20,418 bases of DNA. Origin: a virus. Location: the IMG/VR virus record IMGVR_UViG_3300036859_000486, positions 1 through 20,418 of that record, one strand, 5' to 3'. Below the pieces are notes generated by a model. That model worked only from the letters and a program-made list of their open reading frames with translations. It did no database searches and was not told the origin of the DNA. Both the position numbers and the translations under genes were made by a program. This document shows, piece by piece, positions 1 to 8,623 of this stretch (the first letter of the stretch is position 1; each line of letters opens with the position of its first letter).

Positions 1-535
1 TGATCGCGGTGCCGACCGGATACGCTACCGATCCGTTCGCCGGAATCGTCCACGTGCGGCCGGTCGTGTCTGCGCTCGGGTGCAGATGGCCGGTGTTGGC
101 ATCATCCAGCACGAACGTGTAGTCGGCCGAATGCGATGTCAGCGACAGGCCGCCACCCCCGCCGTTGAGCAGGCCGCCGGTGTCGAGCCGCGCGTCGGTG
201 ATGTCGGTGATCCCCGTGCCGTTGGTCGCGATCTGGTGCAGCCGCGCATAGGTGGCGTTGTTGTTCCAGTTGGTGGTGCCGGTGCTGACCGACACGGCGC
301 CCGTCGTACGATGTGCGACGACATAGTTCGTGTTGCTCGCGGTGAGCGCGACGGTTCCGTTGGCGACATCGACGCTGTTGTATCGGCCGCCATAGATGCC
401 GAGCGTCAGGCCCGCGGTCGTCTCGGCGTTTATGCCGTAGATGCCGGCCGCACCGAGTGCGCGGATCAGCTCGTTGATGCGGGTCGGCAAGCCTGCCGAT
501 GCGGTGACCTGATAGAGCGCGGGGCTGGTTGCCAT
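1..535 (-). CDS. Putative tail fibre protein, N-terminal part (runs off the window)
   Basis: This reading frame starts at ATG 535-533, one base after the stop of the tail hub gene, and stays open for 178 codons to base 1, so the C-terminus is missing. The N-terminus (ATSPALYQVTASAGLPTRIN) is followed by a region rich in Thr, Asn, Ser and Gly. Near the visible end is a segment containing RTWTIPANGSVAYPVGTAI. Segments of the type T-W/F-T-I-P-A-N-x-S-V-A-[FY]-P-[VI]-G-T recur in tail fibre and virion surface proteins, from family knowledge. The position directly behind the hub gene is where receptor-binding fibres are usually encoded. The specificity domain would lie outside the window, so receptor and fold are unknown. 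A short baseplate or hub accessory protein is the alternative. Confidence 0.7.
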   Translation of the reverse strand, partial: MATSPALYQVTASAGLPTRINELIRALGAAGIYGINAETTAGLTLGIYGGRYNSVDVANGTVALTASNTNYVVAHRTTGAVSVSTGTTNWNNNATYARLHQIATNGTGITDITDARLDTGGLLNGGGGGLSLTSHSADYTFVLDDANTGHLHPSADTTGRTWTIPANGSVAYPVGTAI

Positions 536-536
536 G

Positions 537-3464
537 TCAGTTCGATGCCTGTGCTGTGTAGCCTTCGCCGACTTGTTCGCTGATCTGATGCACCTTCCAG
601 TGCACGGTGGCCTGCGCCGATCCGAAATCGGTCGTCTGTTCCGCGGCGCTGTAGGCCTGCGACGCTGTCGTGACGATCGCGAACTCGCGTTTGACGGTGG
701 CGAATGTCCCGTCGACATACACACGCACGCGATAGGCCTCGACCGCCTCGCCCAACGGCAAAGATGCGTTGTCCGAGTTCATCGACAGACGCGAGCGGCG
801 ATCCCACGTGAACGTGAGGTTTCCGCTGCCATCGCGCGCGGCACGTGGCGATACGGGCGCGTGTGGCTTCTGGCTCGTCGCAGCGAAGGTCGCCGACTGT
901 GAACCGGCGCTATTGATGTCGCGGCCGATCGTGACGCCGCGCCAGTACCGTGTGTTTCCGATTTCGCTCGTCTCGAGCGGGATCCGGCGCATGCCGGTGG
1001 TCTGCAGCAGCACGAAGCGATCGCCCGCAGCATGGCCGGTCATCGCCCAGTCGGTGCCCTTGCGACCGCGCAGGAACCCGCTGAGGATATAGACCCCGGG
1101 AGACACGAGGCTCGCGGTGCGGAACTGCAGCACCTCATTGCCGATGAGACACAGGTTCGCCTCAGCGTCGACCATCGCAGCGTGCGTGACGCTGGACAAC
1201 GCGCCCGGACCAACGTTGACCGTGACGACACTGGCTTCGTCGGCCAGGTTGCCACCGGTCCAGTTGCCGAGTGCCGTGCTTGTGCTGCCAAGCACTGCCG
1301 ACTCGGTGATGCTGACTTGCTGCGACCAGTCGCTGTCATCTGCACTCTTGAAGACCACCGAGCCAGGATGCGAAGTTCCATCGCCGCGCGTCGCGCCATA
1401 TAGACCAACGCCGTTGTCGGCGTCACGCAGCAACGCGATGTCGAGGATGCGGAGCACCGTAATCCCCGGCACGCTGACCTCGCTCGACGGGATGTAGTCG
1501 GTGCTCGTGATGCCTGCCTGTGTGAGCACGTTCGCATCGTCGAACACGGCATCGAACGTGCGCACAAGGCCGGACTCGACGAGGTTCACCATGCGCAGGC
1601 GATAGGTGGAGCCATCGCGCGCCACCACGCTAAGCACGTCGCCCGGTTCCTTGGCGGCGTGGTGCAGCAGCAGCTTGATGCTCGTGGTGCCCATGGCCGC
1701 CACCAGCGCGTCATCACGCCAGGTGTCGACGATCGCTTTGGCCTCAGCCGCAGTGAATCCGAGCGGCACCTCCTGACCCTGCGAAGTACGCGCAGCGGAG
1801 CCGAGGCGATCGGACTGCTGCGTGTCTTTGGTGCAATCGGCATCGATGTTCATGTAGCTCATCGCCCACGTGCCGGGCAACTCGAGCTCGCTGCCGGGTG
1901 TGATCGACAGCGGCTCGGGGTCACCTTCGAGGCTTTCGCTGGCGCCCAGCTCGGCAAACGGGATGGTGGCCACCGCAGCACCGCCGCGCGGCCGAAAGTA
2001 CAGCTTGTCGCTCAGCACGCAATCGAAGAAGTAATTCGCACGCAGCAGGTCTATCACGTGGCGGGCACTGGTGACCTGGCTGATCGCCAGAGCGCGCACG
2101 GGATTGGTGATGCTGGCCAGAGCGGATGTGTCGAACTCGCTCGCCTGCAAGCCACTGCGCAGCAGTAGGGCATCGACAACATCGCGCAGAGTCTCGTTCT
2201 GAATCGTGGCGCGCGTTGGCAGCACGTAAATGTCGGAGAACTCGGCCTCGGTCGTTGGGATAGCCAGCGTGGCGTCCATGTAGAAGCCCTGTGTGCCAAT
2301 GTCAAGGGCGTTGAACGTGCCGGCGAGCGTCTGGCTGATAACCACCGCCTCATCGGGTAGGCGCGAGATCGTGACTACCGAACCACCGGACACGCCCGGC
2401 GCGATGGTCAGGTCGAACTGATACCAGCCCGGATCAAGCGCCACAGAGCCCAGGAAGAACGACGAGCCTGACACCAGAAGGCGCGGCCGCGATGCCGGAT
2501 CGATCGCCGCCTCTCGGCGCGGCGTGAAGAAGAAGCGATTCGTCGAACCGCTGGCGTTGTTGAAGTAGATCTCGCCAGAGTCTTCGCCGGTCAGGTTGAC
2601 GCCGAGCTTGAACTTGAAGCGAATGCCGATCGCGGTGCTCAGCGGAACGGTGCGCCGAATGTCGTCGGAGGTTGTGTTTGTGCGCTCCGGGCACACGACC
2701 GTTTCACCGTAATCGCTTGTCGAGCCGCGGCTGAACGCATCCACCGAGCCGGTGATGGCGCTGTAGTGCACGGCCAGTGCGTCATTGAGTCTGTCGTGGT
2801 AGCCCGTGCCGCCGGCTGTGCCCTTGGTGAACCACTCGGCTCGCACGTTGGGCATGTTGCCACTGGGGCCGAGCTGCAGCCCCTCGAAAACGATGCTGGC
2901 TCCGCCCACGTACGCCGGCGAGTTGCCCGCGCCAACTGCTGCTTCCTCGGTTGGATCCGGCAGTTGGCTCGTGGCACCGGTGTAAACCGTCATTCGGCGC
3001 CACATGATGTTTTGCAAGCTGTTGCCCACAGCGCCCACCGTCGCATCGCTGCGCACGTTGAAAACCAGCTTCTCGTTGATCCACAGCCGAGACAGGCCGA
3101 CTACCTGATTGCAGGTGAAGCCGACGCGGCAATCGACCTCGTACGTGTATGACGTTTGCGAAACCGTTGGACCGCCGCCCTTGCCACCGCTCTGCGACAC
3201 GGTGTTCGGAATGGCACGCCGGTCGCTCGCCCACCAGAGTTGCCCGGCCAGCACCGGCGCGCCTTTGATGTAGGCGATGGCATCGCCGAATTCCAGACCG
3301 ATGACGCGCAGGTCATCGATCTTCGGGCTCTCGTAGCGCTGGTCTGGCGCCATGCCGCGTTCGACAGCACCGCCCGCGAGCGAGCCGAGGAATGCGCCGA
3401 GCTGTGGATAGCCGACCTGATAGCCGATGTACGTGCCGATCGCCGTGAGCACGAGACGCGCCAC
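537..3464 (-). CDS. gpJ-like tail tip / host-specificity hub protein
   Basis: This 975-aa protein is probably the central tail-tip hub that contacts the tape measure and carries fibres. Start is GTG 3464, preceded by GGAGGG about 8 nt upstream inside the previous gene, whose stop is 3 nt away. Residues 5-33 are Gly/Ala-rich and hydrophobic (IGYQVGYPQLGAFLGSLAGG), typical of this family. Residues 45-215 form the conserved N-terminal region. Residues about 424-600 match the Phage-tail_3 (PF13550) / GTA hub type (RDVVDALLLRSGL; DCVLSDKLYFRPRGG). The C-terminus has a conserved segment around FLRGRKGTDWA and a final fibronectin-like region (NLTFTWDRRSRL; EAYRVRVYVDG). Residues about 225-415 look like an extra beta-sandwich between the first two parts, discussed as a finding. 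The family call is confident; receptor-binding activity is inferred. Confidence 0.9.
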   Translation of the reverse strand: MARLVLTAIGTYIGYQVGYPQLGAFLGSLAGGAVERGMAPDQRYESPKIDDLRVIGLEFGDAIAYIKGAPVLAGQLWWASDRRAIPNTVSQSGGKGGGPTVSQTSYTYEVDCRVGFTCNQVVGLSRLWINEKLVFNVRSDATVGAVGNSLQNIMWRRMTVYTGATSQLPDPTEEAAVGAGNSPAYVGGASIVFEGLQLGPSGNMPNVRAEWFTKGTAGGTGYHDRLNDALAVHYSAITGSVDAFSRGSTSDYGETVVCPERTNTTSDDIRRTVPLSTAIGIRFKFKLGVNLTGEDSGEIYFNNASGSTNRFFFTPRREAAIDPASRPRLLVSGSSFFLGSVALDPGWYQFDLTIAPGVSGGSVVTISRLPDEAVVISQTLAGTFNALDIGTQGFYMDATLAIPTTEAEFSDIYVLPTRATIQNETLRDVVDALLLRSGLQASEFDTSALASITNPVRALAISQVTSARHVIDLLRANYFFDCVLSDKLYFRPRGGAAVATIPFAELGASESLEGDPEPLSITPGSELELPGTWAMSYMNIDADCTKDTQQSDRLGSAARTSQGQEVPLGFTAAEAKAIVDTWRDDALVAAMGTTSIKLLLHHAAKEPGDVLSVVARDGSTYRLRMVNLVESGLVRTFDAVFDDANVLTQAGITSTDYIPSSEVSVPGITVLRILDIALLRDADNGVGLYGATRGDGTSHPGSVVFKSADDSDWSQQVSITESAVLGSTSTALGNWTGGNLADEASVVTVNVGPGALSSVTHAAMVDAEANLCLIGNEVLQFRTASLVSPGVYILSGFLRGRKGTDWAMTGHAAGDRFVLLQTTGMRRIPLETSEIGNTRYWRGVTIGRDINSAGSQSATFAATSQKPHAPVSPRAARDGSGNLTFTWDRRSRLSMNSDNASLPLGEAVEAYRVRVYVDGTFATVKREFAIVTTASQAYSAAEQTTDFGSAQATVHWKVHQISEQVGEGYTAQASN

Positions 3465-3467
3465 GCT

Positions 3468-3929
3468 TCAGCCCTCCACGTCCGGAAGCGCGTAGCCGGC
3501 GTGCATCAGCATGCCTGCATGCAGCATCAGCCGATGCTCGACCACGCCCCCAGTCTTGGCGCCGTGCACCCGCGCGAACTGGTTCGCATGGATGAACGAC
3601 AGGCCGCCGTGCACGTAGTCGCCGATGAACCCGACATGAGACACGCGCGCATTGACGCCCCAGGCGATCAGAGCCACGTGACCGGGCGCGATGGCCTCGA
3701 GCGGTACTGGCCGCAGATGCTCGTCGCACAGCGCCTTCATCGTGCGGCCATCCGGCATCGGGGCATAGCCGGTGACGTCGAAGTGCGCCGGGAAAGCACA
3801 CAGTTCGCGCCCCACTCCGATGATCAGCCCAGCACAGTCGACCGCCACGCCGCGCAGCCGCGCCTGATGCAGAAATGGCGTGCCGATCCACAGTCGGGAT
3901 TGCGCGACGACATCGGCCGCCGTGGTCAT
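3468..3929 (-). CDS. NlpC/P60-family tail peptidase
   Basis: This 153-aa protein is probably a cysteine peptidase or amidase of the tail tip that opens peptidoglycan or processes the tail. The catalytic Cys32 lies in VDCAGLI, the His98 in SHVGFIGD, and a third polar residue is likely His114 in SFIHAN, so the NlpC/P60 triad is visible. ATG 3929 was chosen because it overlaps the upstream stop as ATGA, the usual coupling in this block. An in-frame start 15 codons further upstream (3974) would add residues that look like out-of-frame translation of the preceding gene. It sits between DUF2163 and the hub gene, the same order as in gene transfer agents and many siphoviruses. No signal peptide is seen, which fits a virion-delivered enzyme. 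Confidence 0.9.
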   Translation of the reverse strand: MTTAADVVAQSRLWIGTPFLHQARLRGVAVDCAGLIIGVGRELCAFPAHFDVTGYAPMPDGRTMKALCDEHLRPVPLEAIAPGHVALIAWGVNARVSHVGFIGDYVHGGLSFIHANQFARVHGAKTGGVVEHRLMLHAGMLMHAGYALPDVEG

Positions 3930-4783
3930 GGCTCGGCCTGCTTCAAAACGTCGGCTGGCTTCGGCCGATACCACTCGCCCTTGAAGCGCGGCACGTTGTT
4001 GAACTTGATTTTGCAGTCGAGATCAAGCCGCTTGCGGCAGCCTGCGATCGCTTCGAAGGTGTCCCCGATCAAGATCGCTGCGAGCATCGGCTTCGTGAGC
4101 GTGAAGGCGCCCGAAGCGAAGGCCTTCACCAGCATGGTCAAGCCTGCGTTGTTTCCGGTCAGCCAGAGCACCGTGCCCTCGCCGAAGTAGTCATCGGGCT
4201 GGACGAGCGCGCTGTCGGTGAACTGGGCAGGATTGGCTACAGCCGTCACCGTGCCGCTATGCGTGAACGGAGCCAGGTTGACGTTGCAGAACGAGTGCAC
4301 ACCATCGTCGACGCCGAGCCGGTTGCGGCACAGCTTGGTGCTGATTGGACCGGTGGGGTGCTGCAGGTAAAACTGCAGGCCGAACAGTTCGACGACGACG
4401 GTCGTGCGCTTCAGCACCACCTCGCTGAAGACGCCGCCCATGATGGGATCGATGCCGTCGGCGACGTTCGCCCAGTTGTAGCGGAACAGCAGGAACTTGC
4501 TGTTGCTCCACTTTCGCGACAGCACATCGGCATGCGTGAAGACCGAACTATCGTCAAGCGTGGTCAATTCGATGTTGTCGACATCGAGCCCGGCCGACAA
4601 TTCGAAGCTGGACAGATCGATTCCGTTCTTGCTCTCGTACGGAACGCCACTGATCGTGGCATCGTGCGTGGCCGAGGTGAAGCCGAATACCTGCGCGTCA
4701 GGTCGCGTGACGCGCAGTGCGACGGCAATGGTCTGCGCCCGCGACGCGAACTGCGCCGCCATGCCGGCCGTTGGCGTCTTCAT
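3926..4783 (-). CDS. DUF2163 / phage BR0599-type tail tip protein
   Basis: This 285-aa protein matches the DUF2163 family with a C-terminal BR0599 domain, corresponding to a distal tail or hub-associated component in gene transfer agents. The diagnostic C-terminal stretch at residues 247-270 contains GCRKRLDLDC and KFNNVPRFKGE. Cysteines at 152, 166, 249 and 257 resemble the family cysteines that in some relatives bind an iron-sulfur cluster; cluster binding here is inference only. ATG 4783 overlaps the upstream stop as ATGA, and a GAGGAG SD lies about 12 nt upstream. It is translationally coupled to DUF2460 upstream and the NlpC/P60 peptidase downstream. The length is typical for the family. 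Confidence 0.9.
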   Translation of the reverse strand: MKTPTAGMAAQFASRAQTIAVALRVTRPDAQVFGFTSATHDATISGVPYESKNGIDLSSFELSAGLDVDNIELTTLDDSSVFTHADVLSRKWSNSKFLLFRYNWANVADGIDPIMGGVFSEVVLKRTTVVVELFGLQFYLQHPTGPISTKLCRNRLGVDDGVHSFCNVNLAPFTHSGTVTAVANPAQFTDSALVQPDDYFGEGTVLWLTGNNAGLTMLVKAFASGAFTLTKPMLAAILIGDTFEAIAGCRKRLDLDCKIKFNNVPRFKGEWYRPKPADVLKQAEP

Positions 4784-5382
4784 GAAAGGCGGATCTCCTC
4801 GAGGGTGATCTCTTGCGTGAGCACGAGCGGGCCGCTGCTGGACGCCTCCAATACTTCGGGGAACTCATCGCCCATGAACGTGACTGGCACGTCGAAAGTC
4901 CCGGTCCACTTCGCCGGCGTGCCGCCGCTGACGGCTGTCGCGATGCCTGTCGTCGTGCTGATCGTCGCCGTCAGCGCCACGCCGCCAGCATCGCGAAGCA
5001 CTGCATCGCTGTTCGGTTTGCTGATGACGCGGTCGAAGCTGATGCCGCCGAAGGTGTAGCGCCGGCAGAGCTGATAGGAGCCGCCGCCCAGGTCGATGAC
5101 ATGCGTGTTCGCCATCGTGGCCTGATAGTCGCCCCAATGGCGAAAGCGGAAGCCTTCGTACGGGGTGAAGTTGATCACGTACCACAGCGCGCGCAGCGAC
5201 TCGAACTCGCTGATCGTGCGCAGTCCGTGAGACACATCGAACTCGTGCAACGGCGCGGCCCACTTGAAGCCCTGCAGCAGCGCGCCAGCCTGGTTGTAGG
5301 CCTTCATGCGCCCTCGGTTCAGCGGGCGCGCGACGGCGTTTCGCTCCACCCGTGAATCGATCCGTTCCTCGAGCATCGCCAT
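4780..5382 (-). CDS. DUF2460 distal tail protein
   Basis: This 200-aa protein has the DUF2460 / TIGR02217 pattern: an N-terminal half with KAYNQAGALLQGFK and ALWYVINFTPYEGFRFR followed by HWGDY, then a beta-rich half ending in TQEITLEEIRLS. Members act as the distal tail protein that joins the tail tube to the tip in GTA-like tails. Start ATG 5382 lies 1 nt after the tape-measure stop; GAGG about 11 nt upstream is the possible SD. An alternative ATG two codons later cannot be excluded. Length and order (tape measure, DUF2460, DUF2163, NlpC/P60, hub) match known systems. Confidence 0.9.
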   Translation of the reverse strand: MAMLEERIDSRVERNAVARPLNRGRMKAYNQAGALLQGFKWAAPLHEFDVSHGLRTISEFESLRALWYVINFTPYEGFRFRHWGDYQATMANTHVIDLGGGSYQLCRRYTFGGISFDRVISKPNSDAVLRDAGGVALTATISTTTGIATAVSGGTPAKWTGTFDVPVTFMGDEFPEVLEASSSGPLVLTQEITLEEIRLS

Positions 5383-5383
5383 G

Positions 5384-8269
5384 TCAGTTCAGCCTCGCGC
5401 TCGCCCGGCGCAGCTTTGTCGCGGCACGCGCTGCGAACTGGTCGGCGCTATCGCGCGTCGGGTTGCCCTGCACGTTGACGTTGAAGCTCTGATTGACGAC
5501 GTTGTCGCCACCTTTCTGCTGAGGCTCGATGCGGCCGTTCTGCGCGGCGAGCAGGTACTGTCGACCGCCAGCGTTCAATATCTCGCCGGGGCCCGCTTCC
5601 TCGTTGATGCGGTACAGGTTGCCGCGGGTGACAGTGCCGCCTTGGGCCCTGCCGCCACCGAAGGCGCCCGCCAGGAACTGCGCGAAGGCTCCGAACCCGT
5701 CGCCGCCCTTGGTACTGTCACCGAGCAGGTTCGCGATCTGCTGCTTGATGATCACGCGCGTGATCTCGGCGACGATGGAGTCAGCCAGCGATCGCCAATT
5801 GAATTTGCCCTTGGTGACGAACTCGACGAGTGCGTCTTCCAATCTCTCGAGCGAGCGAGTGAAGAAGTTCTCTGACAACTTTGCCGCGTTGGCGGCCTGC
5901 TCTTGATACTTGCGAAACGCCTCGGACGCGCCGATGGTGGCGTCGCCCTCTTGCTGTTTGCGCTTCAGGAAGAACTGATCGTATTCGGCCAGGGAGCGCG
6001 ACAGGAACTCACGCAGCAATGCAAGGCGGGCGTCGAACTCGCGCTCGTCGTCGGCGGTGGCCGTGCCGGCGGTGCGCTTGCTTTGGATCTCGTTGGTCGC
6101 GCGCTCTATGTCGGCTCGGAACTTGTCCTCGATCTGTGCTCGCGCTTGCGCGCGCGAGCGCTCCACATCACCAGAACCGGCGAGTGCAAGCTCAAGCTCA
6201 TGCGCGCGCCTGACCGCCTCGAATGCCTGCACGGCCGAAATCTGCTCTTGCTGCTGCGCGGCGATGCGCCGGCGCGCGTTGGCCTCTTGCTGGATCGTCA
6301 GCGCATCGTCGGCCGCTGCGGCGGCGCTGCGCACGCGCGCTATCTGGCTTTGAGCGCTGGCGATCTGCTTCGCGTTCTCGATCGCGAGGCGCGCCGCATC
6401 CTTGCCTATGAATCGCTGCTGTTGGAGCCGCGCAATCTGGTCCTGCAGCGCCTGCACCTCGAACTGGGCCTGCAGCGCGACCTGCGCGCGCTGCGCGGCG
6501 AAGGCTTCCTCGTCGTTCAGCCTGCCGGCCTGACGCAGCGCGTTGAACACGGTTTGCGCGTTGCGCACCGCGTCGTTGCGGTCCTTCAGCACCTGCTCGA
6601 TCGCCTCGAGGTCGGCCTGCAGCTTGGCACGCGCGATGGCGTTCACATCGCTGTCGAGGCTGGCGAACTTCTCGCGGATGCCGGCCAGCACCGCGGCACG
6701 CTCTGCGGCTGTGGCGCCCGCTCTGTCGGCCAGCGCGTTGGCGTCGGCTAACTCTTTCGCTAGCCGCGCCTGCCGGGTCAGCGTCTGCTCTTTGAGCTTG
6801 CCGAAGGCGATCGCCGCCTGATTCGTTTGCGCCGCCTGCGCGGCAGCCGCCGCGGTCGACCGCTCGGCGCTCTGCTGGCGCTCGAGCGAGCGGATGAGGT
6901 CTTCAATCTCGGCGCGGCGACGATCAACGGCACCGCTGCCCTGCTCCTCCGGGCTTTGCTGCTGCGCCAGCAATTCCAGCTCGGCGCGCAGGCCGCGGAT
7001 GGCTTCTTCGGCGGTCTGGTCGCGTCCGATGGACAGAAGCGCATCGGCGGCGCCGCTGACCGCGCGCTTGACGGCAAGCCATGCGCGCTCGAGCGTGCCG
7101 ACCTTCTCGGCTGCCTCGCCGGTGCGCTCGTTCAGCGCAGCGAAGGTGACGGCCAGCGCCTCTTGTGTTCGGCCCTGGTCCTCGAGCGTTCGGATGTAGT
7201 CGATCTGTTTCGCGGTGAGGAAGTTCAGCGATCGATTCGTCTGCTCGGCAAACCTTGTCGGGCCGTCAGCGGCGCGCACGAAGTCTTTGATGATCTCGTC
7301 GCGGCTTTGGCCGGTCACCTTGCTCAGCAGCTGCACGCCGCGCGCCGCCTGCGCCAGCGCATCGCCGCTGAACCGCCCCGACGCCACGAGCGACTGCAGC
7401 GTCTCGCGCGCGCTGCCGATCGTGGTCTTGGTCGAGTCGGCGATCGTCCTCGCCATGTCGTTGAACTGGCCTTCGGTGACACCGGCCGCATTGCCCGTCA
7501 GGATGATCGCGCGCTGAAACGCGAGGCTTTCCTCGGATCCCTGGTGAAATGCCACGGCGACGCCGATCGTCGCGCCAGCCAGTCCGCCGAGCAGCAGACG
7601 GGTCGCCGTGAAGATTCCGGCCACCGCCCTGAGCGCATTGCCGGCGCTGCCGAACGCGCCAGAAAGCTGCGAGCCCTGCTGCACGAAGGCCGTGAGCGGG
7701 TTCTGACCGGCTGCTACCTGCACGAAGAAGTCGTGCAGTTGAAACCCGAGCTGCTGCTGTTGCTGCGCCGTGATGGCCGCGGCAGCGCCCGCGCTCTTGG
7801 TCGACACGGTAAGCAGCGCCTGCGCGGCGGCGAGGCGCGCTGCCGCCTGCGCCTGGCTGGCCTGCGCCTGCTCGACGCGCGCCGACGCAAGGGCGAATTG
7901 CGTCTGCGTGGCGGGCCCGGCCGCCTGCGCACGGTTGAACGCCTCTTGCGCCACCGTGACGCGCGCCGTTGCCACCGCGAGGGCTGCCTGCGCGGTCTGC
8001 ACGCGCAGCGCGGCACTGGACGATGCCTCAAGGCTCGCGGCACTGGCGCGCGCGTTCTGCGCGAGCCCAGCCTGCGCGCTGTTGGCTTGGCCGGCGGTGT
8101 TGGCGATCCCGGCCATTGCCGAACTCGCACCCTTGCCGGCGCGTTCGAATGCGGTCGCAGCGGTCTCGGCCTTCTTGCCTTGCGTCGCGAACTTGTCGAG
8201 CTCGCTGTTCGCCGACGCAACCTGTGTCGAGTCGACCTGTAGCGATAGACGGGTGATTTCTTCAGCCAT
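5384..8269 (-). CDS. Tail tape measure protein (lambda gpH type)
   Basis: This 961-aa protein sets tail length and is likely ejected with DNA. Residues 1-170 are Ala/Gln-rich with strong coiled-coil character. Residues about 175-410 match the Prophage tail length tape measure domain (QLHDFFVQVAAGQNPLTAF; TRFAEQTNRSLNFLTAKQI), including a hydrophobic stretch at 213-242 that could insert in the host membrane. Residues 410-790 are again long helical, charged and Ala/Gln-rich. Residues about 795-850 match the lambda TMP C-terminal domain (FVTKGKFNWRSLADSIV). Start ATG 8269 lies 3 nt after the DUF1799 stop. At the rule-of-thumb 0.15 nm per residue, the tail would be near 140 nm if the protein is uncleaved; that is inference. 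Confidence 0.95.
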   Translation of the reverse strand: MAEEITRLSLQVDSTQVASANSELDKFATQGKKAETAATAFERAGKGASSAMAGIANTAGQANSAQAGLAQNARASAASLEASSSAALRVQTAQAALAVATARVTVAQEAFNRAQAAGPATQTQFALASARVEQAQASQAQAAARLAAAQALLTVSTKSAGAAAAITAQQQQQLGFQLHDFFVQVAAGQNPLTAFVQQGSQLSGAFGSAGNALRAVAGIFTATRLLLGGLAGATIGVAVAFHQGSEESLAFQRAIILTGNAAGVTEGQFNDMARTIADSTKTTIGSARETLQSLVASGRFSGDALAQAARGVQLLSKVTGQSRDEIIKDFVRAADGPTRFAEQTNRSLNFLTAKQIDYIRTLEDQGRTQEALAVTFAALNERTGEAAEKVGTLERAWLAVKRAVSGAADALLSIGRDQTAEEAIRGLRAELELLAQQQSPEEQGSGAVDRRRAEIEDLIRSLERQQSAERSTAAAAAQAAQTNQAAIAFGKLKEQTLTRQARLAKELADANALADRAGATAAERAAVLAGIREKFASLDSDVNAIARAKLQADLEAIEQVLKDRNDAVRNAQTVFNALRQAGRLNDEEAFAAQRAQVALQAQFEVQALQDQIARLQQQRFIGKDAARLAIENAKQIASAQSQIARVRSAAAAADDALTIQQEANARRRIAAQQQEQISAVQAFEAVRRAHELELALAGSGDVERSRAQARAQIEDKFRADIERATNEIQSKRTAGTATADDEREFDARLALLREFLSRSLAEYDQFFLKRKQQEGDATIGASEAFRKYQEQAANAAKLSENFFTRSLERLEDALVEFVTKGKFNWRSLADSIVAEITRVIIKQQIANLLGDSTKGGDGFGAFAQFLAGAFGGGRAQGGTVTRGNLYRINEEAGPGEILNAGGRQYLLAAQNGRIEPQQKGGDNVVNQSFNVNVQGNPTRDSADQFAARAATKLRRASARLN

Positions 8270-8272
8270 GGA

Positions 8273-8596
8273 TCAATGCACGCCCGGCGCGGCGGCTCTC
8301 ATGCTCTCGTTCATGGTCTTGAGCGCTTCGCTTTCCATCACCTGCACGTCGTCGTACATCAACTGCCACTTCGGGCGTGTGATGCCCAGCGAGAGACGCA
8401 CCTCGCGCAGCGCCTCGGGGCGGATGCCGATCGGACCACCGGGGCCGACGTTCCACGCGCCAGGCGGTATGGCGTCGAAGAAGCGGACCGTCGGCCAGTT
8501 CTCCGGCCAGACCTCGACGTTGTCTTCGTCTTTGAAGTCGTCGAGCGTCAAGCCCCAGGCGGCCAGCTTCGCAAGATCACGCGGCGGCGAGTACAT
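8273..8596 (-). CDS. DUF1799 tail assembly chaperone extension (lambda T-like), probably read by frameshift
   Basis: This 107-aa frame matches DUF1799: EVWPENWPTVRFFDAI, then GPGGPIGIRPEALREV, LGITRPKW and a C-terminal DDVQVMESEALKTMNE. In lambda-like phages the equivalent region is made only as a fusion to the upstream chaperone and helps load tail tube subunits on the tape measure. The frame is open upstream past ATG 8596 to 8617, where it meets the slippery site of the chaperone gene. That adds LKAAARA before the methionine and would give a 216-aa fusion. No clear SD precedes ATG 8596, and that codon lies in the loop of a GC hairpin, so independent initiation looks poor. The stop is 3 nt before the tape measure start. 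Confidence 0.88.
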   Translation of the reverse strand: MYSPPRDLAKLAAWGLTLDDFKDEDNVEVWPENWPTVRFFDAIPPGAWNVGPGGPIGIRPEALREVRLSLGITRPKWQLMYDDVQVMESEALKTMNESMRAAAPGVH

Positions 8597-8623
8597 GGCA
8601 CGCGCCGCCGCTTTCAGTTTCCC
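8581..8623 (-). promoter_or_regulatory. Programmed -1 frameshift signal (slippery site plus hairpin)
   Basis: Read on the minus strand, codons 100-102 of the chaperone are CTG GGA AAC followed by the stop TGA, giving the heptamer G GGA AAC (8623-8617) in the correct zero frame for X XXY YYZ slippage. After a -1 slip the ribosome reads CTG AAA GCG and enters the DUF1799 frame. Five nucleotides after the heptamer begins a perfect 9-bp stem, GCGGCGGCG (8611-8603) with CGCCGCCGC (8589-8581), and a 13-nt loop. Slippery site, spacer, hairpin, frame and gene pair all agree with the lambda G/T system, where the heptamer is GGGAAAG. Efficiency is not predictable from sequence. Confidence 0.85.

Noticed and set aside
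6827-8242. Plus-strand open frame of 471 codons opposite the tape measure gene
   Set aside because: Arg/Leu-rich antisense shadow of the Ala/Gln-rich tape measure; no SD or domain.
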